From Camellia lanceoleosa (taxonomy: Eukaryota > Streptophyta > Magnoliopsida > Ericales > Theaceae): 64,000 bases of DNA. Below the pieces are notes generated by a model that worked only from the letters and a program-made list of their open reading frames with translations, was not told where the DNA came from and made no database searches. The stretch spans positions 58,367,438 to 58,431,437 of the forward strand of contig CM045761.1 of assembly GCA_025200525.1 (NCBI GenBank). The letters run 5' to 3'. A program made the translations under genes and the position numbers. Of this stretch, positions 35,478-45,678 are shown piece by piece (positions within the stretch are counted from its first letter, which is position 1; the number at the start of each line of letters is the position of its first letter).

Positions 35478-37837
35478 TGTCACGACCCAAACCCGGCCCT
35501 ATGGGTTTAGCATAATCGCCGATGTCCGAGATTACCAAGGCTACATATGATGTCTGATAAGAAAGCGAGTTCGAACTGGCGGAAACCAATACAGTAAATA
35601 AATAATGTCCATTGAGCTGTGACAGTCTGTATGCCAAAAAGATTTTTCATGCATTCACATATGTAGAACAGTACAGTCTATACAAAATTTATAGTCATTC
35701 AAAGGAGGGACTTAATCCCTACTCAACAGTACAGTAAACATTCAGACTATGCAACCATTCGGTTATTACAAAACAGTAAGACAGTACGAATGGAGGAATG
35801 TTAAAACACCCCTAAGCCTTAACACGATAGGCTTGGAACCTCGCAGTGAGGCACATAGGCTGGCTTGACAAAACTGGAGTCTAACCCACGCTCCTACCTC
35901 CGATCTGGTGGCTGAGCACCTACATATATATATAAACAGTGAGCTAAAGCCCAGTGAATAACATAATGCGTAAAAAGGTTAAGAATGAAATGTCCTTACA
36001 GTAAGGAAAACAGTTCATTAAATAGTATTTCGGTATTTTAGTCAGAACAGTTATTCAGTCATATGTGGTACATCCATTAGCATAGCAGTAAACAGTAGGC
36101 CTTAAAGACCGAACAGTAGTGATGGCTATCAATCAGTAAACAGTAATGGTTCCATAAGGGAACCGACAGAGATCTCTGTAACAGTAGCAGTAACAGTATA
36201 CAGTAGTTGCTAGGATGCCAATACATTTCAAAATATATGACATACATTCAATCAAATAACAATAATCATTTCAGAAAACAATTCCGTAAACAGTCAGAAA
36301 ACATTCTCAGTTGAACATATCTTTACACAATTGTTACTCACAGAGTTTGGGCTACAGTATGCTAGAGCGTGTCTCCTCAGTCGCCAACCTTACACAGTTC
36401 ACAAGTTGAACACACACTAAGCTACACAGTTGGGAAATATCATAACTTAATCCCTAATTTGCCTTGGTGTGTTCTACATCTATATCCTCATTAAGATGCC
36501 TTAAACTAGGCCTAAGAATGCCTAGAATGGGATGAGGATGCAAAAATACACTTAGAAAATATTTTGCAAAGTTTGCTGAAAATAGGAGACTCGCTCGAGC
36601 GAGCCTTCCTTCGCTCGAGCGAGCTCCCAAAATCAAAGGCTTCGCTCAAGCGAGAAGTCCTTCGCTCGAGCGGTCTGTCGAAACAGTAAAAGTACTGGAT
36701 GTTGCAATTTTACGCTCGAGCGTAGCTTCGAACAAAGGTTGGTCGCTCGAGCGAAGAATCTTTCGCTCAAGCGAAGAAGCCAAATTCCAGAATTTCCAGA
36801 TTTATCTCCTAAGCTCAAACCAAACATTCTTTCACTCAAAACTCGACCTCTTGGGCCCAAATTCTGGAAAACATATCTAAATTCAATGTATAACAAGTTT
36901 CAAAGCTCAATTTATGAACTCAAGCCCCAAAGGTGTGTCATTTAAAACCATTTTTCAAACCCATTTTTCATGAACATGGAGAATATGCAACATGCATGGA
37001 TTCAAACCAAATTCAACCTTCAAAGCTTGTCCAAATGGACTCATTTCTTCAAGAACATGATGAATTCATGGACTCAAGCCTAATTATGAACATGCATGTA
37101 CAATTTTACCATGAAAACACCTTAAAAATCAACAATACAAGCATGCATGCATGAATTATGCTCTAATTCAACATGTATGAACTAATTCATGACTTAATTT
37201 TACAATGAAGCATAAATCATGCAAGACTTAGCTCAAGGACAACAATAAGGAGATGAATGATCTACCTTAGGTGTAGAATAAGAAGTGAGGAAGCTTAATT
37301 TGTCAACTTATACTTCAATCTCTTCAAGATCACCAAGTTGTAGTCAAAATCCCTCTCAATTCTCTCCCTTACTCTCTAGTTCGGTGGTGAGACAACAAAT
37401 AAGCTGAGGAAATGTTTAATCTACATGTATAAGGCTCAACATATGTGAATAAACAAAGGCCCCACTAGGTGGCAAAGTTGTAATTAAGGAAAACTCTTAA
37501 ATTGGCTTTATTTAATCTAGTTTAATCATACCTAAGCACATTTTAAATAAATATACCATAAAATTAGATAAATTCTACTGTTCATGAAATACTAAACGGT
37601 TTCTAATTCGGCCGCCGATAAGGCCTTCAATTTCTTGATTCAACATAAAACACAAACAGATAAATCATAGAATCAAACAGATAGAATACAATACAATAGA
37701 TATGCTCAGCAATTCAGTTCTAGTTTTCAATCATTGCTCAAGATTTCGATTAGTTCAATTATCACCATAGGTCATTCGGTTTAGCAAGAATCGGTATGTA
37801 ATTCAAGAAATTTTCAGAACAAGATGGGGTTGTTACA
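35478..37837 (-). mobile_element. Solo LTR, gypsy family B, reversed
   Basis: A 2,360-bp insertion in gag between perfect ACCAG duplications (35473-35477 and 37838-37842). Read on the minus strand it begins TGTAACAACCCC and ends GGGTCGTGACA, gypsy LTR termini. It has no internal element sequence. It contains an array of CGCTCGAGCG palindromes at 36592-36773. The fragment at 20813-21653 is a diverged relative. Confidence 0.88.
36592..36773. repeat. Seven spaced CGCTCGAGCG palindromes
   Basis: Decamers start at 36592, 36612, 36643, 36663, 36713, 36744 and 36764. Five are perfect palindromes and two (36643, 36764) read CGCTCAAGCG. Start-to-start distances are 20, 31, 20, 50, 31 and 20 bp, all near whole multiples of about 10.2. 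The DNA between them is not repeated. This resembles an array of sites for a dimeric DNA-binding protein. Confidence 0.8.
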
Positions 37838-37842
37838 ACCAG

Positions 37843-38530
37843 TTTAGGCCATCAAGGTCCTACCAACCCCCGAGGTGGCACTATTTCAATTTGTCCCATT
37901 TGTGGGAAGGCTCATTGGGGACAATGCCATCGAGACACGGGAGCATGTTTTAAATGCGATCAAGTTGGCCACTTGCTGAGGGATTGTCCAAAACTGATTA
38001 ATCCTAAAGCCAGCCCCTCTAGCCTAGTCAGGAAACCCGCAGGACTTGAAGGAGAGAGGAATGACCAAAAAGGTCAAGGACGGGCTTTTGCCTTGGTACC
38101 TGGAAAACCAGAAGTTACCAAAAACGTTGTGTCAGGTACATTTTTTTTCTGTGGTCATTTAGCTCATGTCCTCATTGACTTTGGGTTAATTCATTCTTTT
38201 GTTGCACCACACTTTGCTGCCAAGTTGGCATCAACACCTGAACCATTAGGATATATATTGTATGTGTCTTTTCCTTCTGGTAAGTCTGCCTGTAGTACTG
38301 ATGTATACAAATCTTGTGCTATATTCCTAAAAGGAAAAACCTTATACGTAGACTTGATTCCCCTCCGCATTGGGAACTTTGATATGATCTTAGGTATGGA
38401 TTGGCTGGTTGCCAACCACGTCTTTATTGATTGTAAAGCCAAAAGGTCTTCCTCAGGTTACCAAACCAACTTGAGCTTGTCTTTGATAGGACTAGAGTTT
38501 CTAACCCTCCCTGTATTATATCCTCCATGA
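37843..38530 (+). pseudogene. Gypsy gag zinc knuckles and protease, broken
   Basis: Two zinc knuckles follow the solo LTR: CPICGKAHWGQC (C-x2-C-x3-H-x3-C) and CFKCDQVGHLLRDC (canonical CCHC). The protease comes next, but its active-site triad is D-F-G (LIDFGLIHSF) instead of D-[ST]-G, so it cannot be active. The distal protease landmark ILGMDWL is intact. The frame ends at 38530 with a frameshift before reverse transcriptase. Confidence 0.85.
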
Positions 38531-40070
38531 CAGGCCAACGACTTCTAAGAAAGGGTTATGGTGGTTATATTTGTTATGTGATCGATACACAAAAAGAGGC
38601 CCCCACCGTTGATGCGATCCCTGTAGTACGAGAGTTCTCGGATGTTTTTCTTGAAGATCTACCTGGTATCCCGGTTGATCGGGAAATCGAGTTCACCATT
38701 GAAACCCACTTTGGCACACAACCAATATCAAAAGCTCCTTATTGCATGTCAATGGTAGAATTGAAAGAGTTAAAGACTCAACTCCAGGAACTACTGGACA
38801 AAGGTTTCATTCGACCTAGTACCTTACCCTAGGGAGCTCCAGTATTGTTTGTGAAGAAAAAGGATGGCACGATGAGATTATGCATCAATTACTGGGAGCT
38901 GAACAAGGTCACCATCAAGAATCGGTACCCTCTGCCGTGAATCGATGACTTGTTCGATCAACTTCAAGGCGCCTAAGTATTCTCCAAAATCGACTTACAT
39001 TCTGGTTACCATTAGCTAAAAGTCAAAACGGAAAGTATCGAAAAGACTGCCTTCAGAACCCGTTATGGGCACTACGAGTTTCTCGTCATGCCTTTTGGCG
39101 TCACAAATGCCCTAGCAGTCTTCATGGACCTCATGAACTGAGTGTTCAAATCTTATCTTGACGAGTTCGTCATCGTCTTCATTGACGACATCCTCTTCAT
39201 TGACGACATCCTCATATACTCCAAGTCACCAAAGGCCCATGAGCAGCACTTGCGAATGGTTCTACAAACGCTACGTGATCACAAACTTTATGTCAAGTTG
39301 AAGAAATACGAATTCTGGATCACTAGTGTATATTTTCTTGGTCACGTCATTAACAAAGATAGCATCTCGGTTGACCCACAGCAATCGTAAACTGGCCACG
39401 ACCTACTAATGTATCAGAAATCCGAAGTTTCTTGGGTCTAGCTGGTTATTATCGATGCTTCGTGCAAGATTTCTCAAAGATAGTATCACCCTTGACTCAG
39501 CTAACTCAGAAGAATACATTCTTCGAATGGATTGATAAACAGGAGCATTGCTTTCAAGAATTAAAAAATTGACTTTTGTCAGCTCCTATACTAGCACTCC
39601 CTGCAGGAGCAGATGGGTTTGTAATTTATAGTGATGCCTCATACAATGGTTTGGGTTGAGTTCTCATGCAAAACGGAAAAGTCATTGCTTATACGTCGCG
39701 ACAATTAAAGACTCACGAGAAGAACTACTCGACTCATGATTTGGAATTGGCTGTAGTAATCTTTGCCCTCAAAATCTGGCGTCATTATCTATGCGGTGCA
39801 ACCTATGAGATTTACATTAATCACAAGAGTCTTAAATATCTGTTCACACAGAAGGAACTGAATATGAGGCAATGGCGATGGCTAGAATTTATGAAAGACT
39901 ATGATGTAGAGATCTATCACTATCTAGGCAAAGCTAACATAGTGGCAGACGCACTGAGCCGAAAGACGACCAGAGGTTTGGCATGTACTCTCGTTTCCCG
40001 CAAGATCAATGGACTACTCGCCAACATAATCGTAGAACCTACATTGATTGAAGAAATTAAAGCATGCTAA
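38527..40070 (+). pseudogene. Gypsy reverse transcriptase and RNase H, broken
   Basis: Recognisable steps are [36 protein letters not shown], the catalytic FIDD block and YFLGHVI, then RNase H with D in YSDAS and E in HDLELA. Stops occur at 38830, 38938, 38973, 39013 and 39139 among others, and there is a frameshift near 39390. The catalytic block is duplicated: 18 bp encoding FIDDIL occurs twice in tandem at about 39179-39214. Confidence 0.88.
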
Positions 40071-41516
40071 TGGGAAAATAAACTTTTGAATAAAAAAGTA
40101 CGAGGAATAAAGGAATACGCCTGATTTTGATTTCACTATAAGCAATGAGATACTGAAATTTCAGAATCAAATTTGCATACCTGACATCCCGGAACTCAAG
40201 AAGAAGATACTGGAGGAAGCTCATAACTCAAGATTTACAGTCCACCCTGGCAACACAAAGATGTACCATGATCTGAAGGAACACTACTGGTGGATATGAA
40301 TGAAAAGAGACATAGCAAGCCATGTCTTCAAATGTCTGCATTGTCAGCATGTTAAAGCAGAACATCAGAGACCTGCAAGACTGCTGCAACCACTCCCTAT
40401 TCCTGAATAGAAATGAGAGCACATTACTATGGACTTCGTGGTCGGGCTACCACAATCATTTTCGAAGAATGATGCAATATGGGTTATAGTAGACCGACTG
40501 ATGAAGTCAGCACATTTTCTACCAATCAAAATCATGTACTCTCTTAATAAGTTTGCCATTTTATACATCAAGGAAATTATTTGTTGCATGGTATCTCAGT
40601 TTCGATCGTGTCTAATCAAGACCTTCGCTTCATGTCTCACTTCTGAAACAAATTGCAAGAAGCTTTGGGGTCTACACTGAAGTTTAGCACAACTTATCAT
40701 CTACAAATGGATGGACAATCTGAAAGAACAATCTAGACGTTGGAAGACATGTTATGTGTGTACGTATTAGACCTCAAAGGTTACTGGGATGAGTACCTAC
40801 CTTTAGTGGAATTCGCCTATAACAATAGCTACCAAGCAAACATTGGAATGACACCGTACAAAGCTCTGTATGGAAGAAGATGTCGATCACCTCTGTGTTG
40901 GACGGAAGTCGGGGACAAGAAATTGTTAGGCCCCAAGATCGTGCAAGTCAAAAGTGAGAAAATCCAACTCATCCGACAGCGAATTCGCACTGTTCAGAGC
41001 CGCTAGAAAAGTTATGCAGATACTTGGAGACAGGACTTGGAATTTCAAGTAAGGGATCATGTGTTCCTCAAGATCTCACCAACAAGAGGAGTGATCCAAT
41101 TTGGAAAGCAAGGAAAATTAAACCCACATTACATCGGGCCATTCGAGATACTGGAAAGGATTGGTCTTGTAGCCTATCGCCTTGCATTACCACCTGAACT
41201 ATCGAATGTCCACAATGTGTTTCACGTTTCAATGCTTCGGCGATACCTTCGAGATCCAAGGCACGTTGTTGATTACGAGGATCTGGAAGTTTAGGAAGAT
41301 CTCTCTTATGAAGAGCAACCAGTACAGATTCTTGATCATTGTAATCAAGTTCTTTGAAACAAGACCATACCGTTGATAAAGGTCTCATGGTGAAATCATT
41401 GTATCGAAGAAACTACGTGGGAAACGGAAAGTCAAATGCGAGCCAAATACTCACACCTCTTCGAAAATTAAGATACGTCAAATTTGGGGACAAACTTCTA
41501 TTTAGGAGGGGAGAAA
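40071..41516 (+). pseudogene. Gypsy integrase and 3' end of pol, broken
   Basis: The zinc-binding region is visible (HNSRFTVHPGNTKMYHDL, CLHCQHVKAEHQRPA). The catalytic core starts at MDFVVGLPQS and its middle, near 40600-40740, is badly frameshifted. The C-terminal part is the best preserved (WDEYLPLVEFAYNNSY, NVFHVSMLRRYL). A polypurine tract AGGAGGGGAGAAA (41504-41516) abuts the 3' LTR and would prime plus-strand synthesis. Confidence 0.85.
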
Positions 41517-41551
41517 TGTGACACCCTAAATATTTAATTAATACCACAACC

Positions 41552-41591
<40 letters not shown>

Positions 41592-42868
41592 GTGGGCGTG
41601 GTAGTAAAACAAATAATTAATTTTCTGTTGCTATGCGATAAAGTATAATTTATTTAGGGATTATTATTTAGGGTCAAATTAAAGTTAAATATAGTAAATA
41701 AATAAATAAATATAAAAGTAAGAGTAAATAAATAATAATAATAATAATAATAAATAGGTAGTTATCCAAACAAATCTCTGAATTAATGAAGACAGAGATA
41801 TGACATCTGTACAGAATATATATGATTTGGATTTACTCATTATTATGAGATATGGGCCTTGTGTCCATATAAAGGCAACCAAGGCAGCAAATTGGAGGTA
41901 CCAAAAGAAACAAAGAAAATTTTTGAGAGATATTACGTAGAAGAGGGTCCCGAAAAGATAGGAAAAATATGAAGGAATTAGTAAAACTTAATCTTAAGGT
42001 GAGTTATATTATATCTTGAGTTACCATAATATATTTTACGTATATTTTGACTTACCATAATTTATTTTATATAAGTTGTATTTTATTAGTTATATTAATA
42101 CAAGTTATGTTTCATAAATATTTCAATTACGTGAATTAATTTCTGAACTCTATTTGTTAAAATGAAACCCATGGATATGTTTGTTTAAATTTTAAAGAAT
42201 ATTTGACTATGACCTTATAAACAATTATGTTTTGTAAGTACCACTACGAGAGTCCCACGCCTTGGGAGACTTAAATAACCATTGGCCTCTGTTTGGCCAC
42301 TTTGTGGTTTTCTATTTGTCATGGATTTATTAACCTTTATTCTGATTGTCTCTTTTGTCACCTCTGTTCTGTACCGTGGTTATAGTTATTTATTTACATA
42401 ACTTCTGCATTTCAGTTTCTGTCACTTAAATGATTTATTTACCAAATTGAGTTATGTAAATGTTTTCGCTTAACTAACTATCCATGGTTATTTTGTATTC
42501 CCTATATTCTTGGCATAATATTTCTCACTCTGTTGTGTGCTTATAGCCATTACCATTTCAGGTGACGAGACGTAGGGGAAACCCATAACCTCACGTAATG
42601 GAACCCGCACGAGGATTGATGTTGAACTACTATTTTGTCTTTTATATATATATATATATTTGCTCCTTTTTGTTTCTACTCAGGGCCGGTCACTGAATAA
42701 TAAAATAATAAAAACCTTATAAATGTATTTTCTCTTATTAAAATAGTAAAATGGAGTAATTTCCTGTTTAATTATTTTTATTTTCGTTTGCGCATTTAAT
42801 TTGTTATAAATAGAATAAGTTAATAAGTTGCGATTCCAACCCTAAGCCCTTGGGGTTTGGTCGTGACA
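41517..42868 (+). repeat. Gypsy family A 3' LTR
   Basis: It starts TGTGACACC and ends GTCGTGACA, matching the 5' LTR apart from scattered substitutions, an expanded AAT microsatellite near 41560-41591 and an AT run near 42644-42658. The TATA region reads CATATAAAGG. Confidence 0.92.
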
Positions 42869-42902
42869 AAATGTTGTGTCTCTGAATGTGATTACTGAGT
42901 AG
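42869..42902 (+). pseudogene. hAT transposase last-exon tail, beyond the gypsy
   Basis: The AAATG target duplication at 42869-42873 restores the sequence interrupted at 32363. The transposase frame continues for about ten codons to TAG 42900-42902. The remainder to 43610 is hAT 3' non-coding sequence. Confidence 0.6.
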
Positions 42903-43669
42903 TGGAGGATGATTTGGCTCTTGGAATGTTGGAAAAGACCACTGTTGCTGGTTTTGTTGCTGTAGTTGTTTTGTTGTTGGGCTGCTAATGTTGTTGGTTG
43001 CTGGTTGTTGTTAATGTTGCTAGTTGATGTTAATGTTTCTATTTTGTTGCTGCTGGAAACCTGGAATGCTCTCTTTTGAAAACTTAGGAATGCTCTCTTT
43101 TGGCTGCTGTATTTGCATTCATATTGTTTAACTTGTTTTATGTTTTTGTTGTTTTTTATTTGCAAAAGTTTCTATTGACTGTTTATAATGTTTAGAATGT
43201 TTTTAAATGCTTTTGAATGATTGGATGTTTTCAAATTTCAATAGTATATAAAGGTTATTATCATATCAAGTTTTATTTTTATTAATTGATTTTTTTTTTT
43301 GTAATTTTAATGATATTAGAATGATATAGATATGTAATATTGAGTAATGCCTTAATATTATTAGTTTTTATCATGGGTTAAATGTAATCAATTTGAGTAA
43401 TTATTTTGCTAATTAACAATTTATTCTTATACATAGAAATTTTTAGAACCGTGAACCAAACTGTAATCGAACCGTTATTTCGGTTTGATTCTGGTCCGAT
43501 TTTACAAGTGTAATAGTTTAGTTTGGTTCTCAAAATTCTAGAACCGTTAAAATCGGTTTGGTTCTTGAATTTTCTTAGAACCAAACAAATCCGAACCGTA
43601 TACATCTCTACATCCTAATTTAGATGAAATTTGACTAATCAAAGGGCATTACTCAAATTTTGTGATTTT

Positions 43670-44021
43670 GGCTTGTTTTGGGAAGTTAGTTTTTAGCCAC
43701 TTTTTTTTTTTTTGTTTGTAGCAAAAGTTAAAAGTTGACTTTTTTTAATTTTTTTTCATTTGGGAAGGTGGTTTTTAGACAATGGTGAAATTATAATTTT
43801 ATCCCTCATGAGTCAAAATATGCTACATGAGTGAAGTTGTAATATTTTAAACTAAATATGGATAGTTTGATAATTTGATTATGATTTGATATCATAAACA
43901 AATATTAATCAAAAAAGTCAAAAGTCACTTTTTACCAACTTTTCAAATCATTTGTCTAAAAAAGTCAAAAATTTGATTAAAAGTCAAAAAATCACTTTTT
44001 ACCATCTTCTTAAAATAAGCC
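43670..44021. mobile_element. hAT-like MITE in the LUX upstream region
   Basis: The ends GGCTTGTTTTGGGAAGTTAG and the complement of GGCTTATTTTAAGAAGATGG pair, and the interior has AAAAGTCAAAAAATCAC-type motifs on both strands. It ends about 320 bp upstream of the LUX start codon. Target duplication not clear. Confidence 0.5.
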
Positions 44022-44183
44022 TTTATAGAAAAGGGGATACCAGTGCAATTTTAGAAGTTTACAGGGTTGTGAGTGTAAACTAATCTGAAGAAAAACGTGA
44101 AAAACAGACTATTTTATTCGTACCTTTCCTCTTTACCAAACTCTCCAAACACGCGCGCGCGCGCTCTCTCTCTCTCTCTCTCT

Positions 44184-44189
44184 CGAATC
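44184..44189 (-). promoter_or_regulatory. LUX-binding-site motif (GATTCG)
   Basis: CGAATC reads GATTCG on the minus strand and fits the published LUX binding site GATWCG. It is 17 bp upstream of the Evening Element. Arabidopsis LUX represses its own promoter, so an autoregulatory site here is expected; binding here is inferred. Confidence 0.5.
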
Positions 44190-44205
44190 TTTAGAAGATT
44201 TCTCA

Positions 44206-44214
44206 AAAATATCT
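44206..44214 (+). promoter_or_regulatory. Evening Element (AAAATATCT)
   Basis: A perfect 9-bp Evening Element lies 126 bp before the LUX ATG in sense orientation. CCA1, LHY and RVE factors bind it to set evening-phased transcription. It may be in the promoter or the 5'UTR, because the transcription start is unknown. Confidence 0.75.
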
Positions 44215-44306
44215 CCTAACAACCCCACACACACACACACACACACTCTCTCTCTCTCTCTCTCTCTCTGACTTTTGATCAAAACGAAAAAACTGAAGCA
44301 GTTGTA

Positions 44307-44337
44307 ATGAATTGAAAATGAAACCCTAGAGATGTGA
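44307..44337 (+). promoter_or_regulatory. Three minute upstream ORFs before LUX
   Basis: Within 33 nt of the main ATG stand ATG AAT TGA (44307-44315), ATG AAA CCC TAG (44318-44329) and the start-stop ATG TGA (44332-44337). The last ends two bases before the LUX ATG (44340). If transcribed, they should lower or regulate translation by stalling or reinitiation. Confidence 0.7.
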
Positions 44338-44339
44338 AG

Positions 44340-45188
44340 ATGGGCGAAGAGGTGAGGATGAGTGATTACGATGGCGGCGGTGGCAGAGACGACAACCGAG
44401 TCTCAGAGTGGGAGGTAGGGCTACCGACCGGCGACGATCTGACACCGTTATCTCATCCGTTGATCCCGCCGGAGCTAGCGTCGGCGTTCAGCATATCGCC
44501 TGAACCCTGCCGGAACGCGATGGATGTGAATTTGGCGTCGCAGAACACGCTCGGGCAGTTACAAGCCCTTTCTTCGTCGACTAATTTCAATTTGAAGTCG
44601 CTTAATCAGGTGAGGACTATGGAATTGGAAGAAGACGAGGCGGATCTGATGAAGGAGGGGTCGGAATCGAGGAAGCTGAGGAGGATTGATAGCGGCGGAG
44701 CTGAGGAGGAGGAGGAAAATGGAAACGATGATCTGTCGGCGGCGAAGACGGCGGTGAAGAGGCCGCGGCTGGTGTGGACGGCGCAGCTGCACAAGAGGTT
44801 TGTTGACGTTGTTGCGCATTTAGGTATAAAAAATGCTGTGCCGAAGACGATCATGCTGTTGATGAATGTGGAGGGATTGACTCGCGAGAATGTGGCCAGT
44901 CATCTTCAGAAGTATCGATTGTATTTGAAGAGGATGCAAGGGTTGTCGAGCGAAGGTCCTTCGTCGTCCGATCATCTGTTCGCGTCTACGCCTGTGCCGC
45001 AGAGCCTACAGGAGACCGGAGGAGGAGGGAGTTTACATGGGAATGGGCGGCATGTACAGATGCCGATTCCAATGCCTTACCCGCAGATGATGCATATGCC
45101 GAGTCCTTATCAAGGATTTGAGTCGCATCCGTACAATGTGGCGCAGCAGAGAGATTGGTATCAGCATGTTACGCCCAATGATAAATAA
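44340..45188 (+). CDS. LUX: LUX ARRHYTHMO/PCL1-like GARP transcription factor
   Basis: A 282-residue nuclear DNA-binding protein. In the circadian clock LUX joins ELF3 and ELF4 in the evening complex and represses PRR9, PIF4 and its own gene through GATWCG sites. The N-terminus (GEEVRMSDYD, SEWEVGLPTGDDLTPLS, ASAFSISPEP) is the LUX type. An acidic run (121-131) precedes the single GARP/MYB-like domain at about 140-200, which contains SHLQKYR. The tail is rich in Met and Pro. The gene is intronless, as usual for LUX. Two normally invariant residues differ: A148 (usually Pro in VWTPQLHKRF) and L173 (usually Gln in TIMQLM). ATG 44340 is chosen because the upstream frame begins with GTG. Confidence 0.93.
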   Translation: MGEEVRMSDYDGGGGRDDNRVSEWEVGLPTGDDLTPLSHPLIPPELASAFSISPEPCRNAMDVNLASQNTLGQLQALSSSTNFNLKSLNQVRTMELEEDEADLMKEGSESRKLRRIDSGGAEEEEENGNDDLSAAKTAVKRPRLVWTAQLHKRFVDVVAHLGIKNAVPKTIMLLMNVEGLTRENVASHLQKYRLYLKRMQGLSSEGPSSSDHLFASTPVPQSLQETGGGGSLHGNGRHVQMPIPMPYPQMMHMPSPYQGFESHPYNVAQQRDWYQHVTPNDK

Positions 45189-45195
45189 CGGAAAG

Positions 45196-45381
45196 GTGAG
45201 TTTCTTAGCCTAACCTTTAGGTATCATGAAAATTTTTTTATGAAAATAATCATAAAAGAATTGTGACTCTTGGATTATATTTAGAATAAAGCACTACACA
45301 CTAATCAAGGTAATTCAAGGATCGTAAATTTTTCATGAACATTTTCATGACAAAATTTTCATGATCTTTAATTTTTTCCAG
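45196..45381 (+). other. Possible 3'UTR intron of LUX
   Basis: A strong donor AAAG|GTGAGT starts 7 bp after the stop codon and an acceptor ATTTTTTCCAG|AG lies at 45381. Most of the interval is MITE sequence. Splicing is not demonstrated. Confidence 0.4.
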
Positions 45382-45391
45382 AGGTGTTAGG
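45209..45391. mobile_element. Small foldback MITE, family C, copy 2, in LUX 3' region
   Basis: Inverted ends CCTAACCTTTAGG and CAGAGGTGTTAGG, inner inverted 'atcatgaaaatttt' motifs, and a 'aaagcactacacactaatca' middle shared with 22426-22605. It begins 20 bp after the LUX stop codon. Confidence 0.65.
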
Positions 45392-45678
45392 TAATTTCAT
45401 TTCCACTCACCAATTTCGCTCAGTGCACACATTTGATGAATACCTTGTCTTTAGTTTCGAAACTCTAATTTTTCTTCCATCCGTCCACCCCTCCTTCGTC
45501 ACCCACTCTCAACACATCCCCTTCCATCCTAGGGTGGTGTCAACCTTGAAGTGGGTTTGTAGTGGGGAACTTGCGGGAGGGTAGGTGGCAGGAAGGGATG
45601 GCGGAGGAGAGAGGTGGCGTTGATGGTGGGGGATGTTTGTGGTGTTTTAGAGTTAGGGTTTGGTAGAGGAAGATAAGG
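45392..45678. other. LUX 3' flank
   Basis: Unique, moderately GC sequence up to the next element. It likely contains the LUX polyadenylation site; no second gene is seen. Confidence 0.4.

Larger units (their letters stand above)
32364..42868 (+). mobile_element. Ty3/gypsy retrotransposon, full length
   Basis: It is bounded by two similar LTRs of 1,334 and 1,352 bp and perfect AAATG target duplications (32359-32363; 42869-42873). Internal order is primer-binding site, leader ORF, gag, protease, reverse transcriptase, RNase H, integrase and polypurine tract, which is Ty3/gypsy order. The integrase C-terminal sequence resembles the Tekay/Del chromovirus clade, an inference. All frames carry stops. 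By eye, about 130 aligned LTR bases show roughly eight substitutions, so the insertion is not recent. Confidence 0.92.
28670..43610 (+). mobile_element. Ac-type hAT transposon with nested retroelements
   Basis: The ends TAGGGCTGTTCA (28670) and the complement of TAGAGATGTATA (43610) form an imperfect 12-bp TIR. Both subterminal regions are full of AACCGAAC/GGTTCGG-type motifs, as in Ac-like elements. The flanks TATCCTAA (28662-28669) and CATCCTAA (43611-43618) are an 8-bp target duplication with one change. Removing the 10.5-kb gypsy leaves about 4.4 kb, a normal autonomous hAT size, with one transposase gene on the plus strand. Confidence 0.88.
44150..44270 (+). repeat. GC, CT and CA/CT microsatellites before the LUX gene
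   Basis: A CG run (44153-44163), a CT run (about 44164-44184), then CA and CT runs (44226-44270) surround the two clock motifs. Pyrimidine-rich CT tracts are common in plant core promoters and 5' leaders; no TATA box is obvious. Confidence 0.8.
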
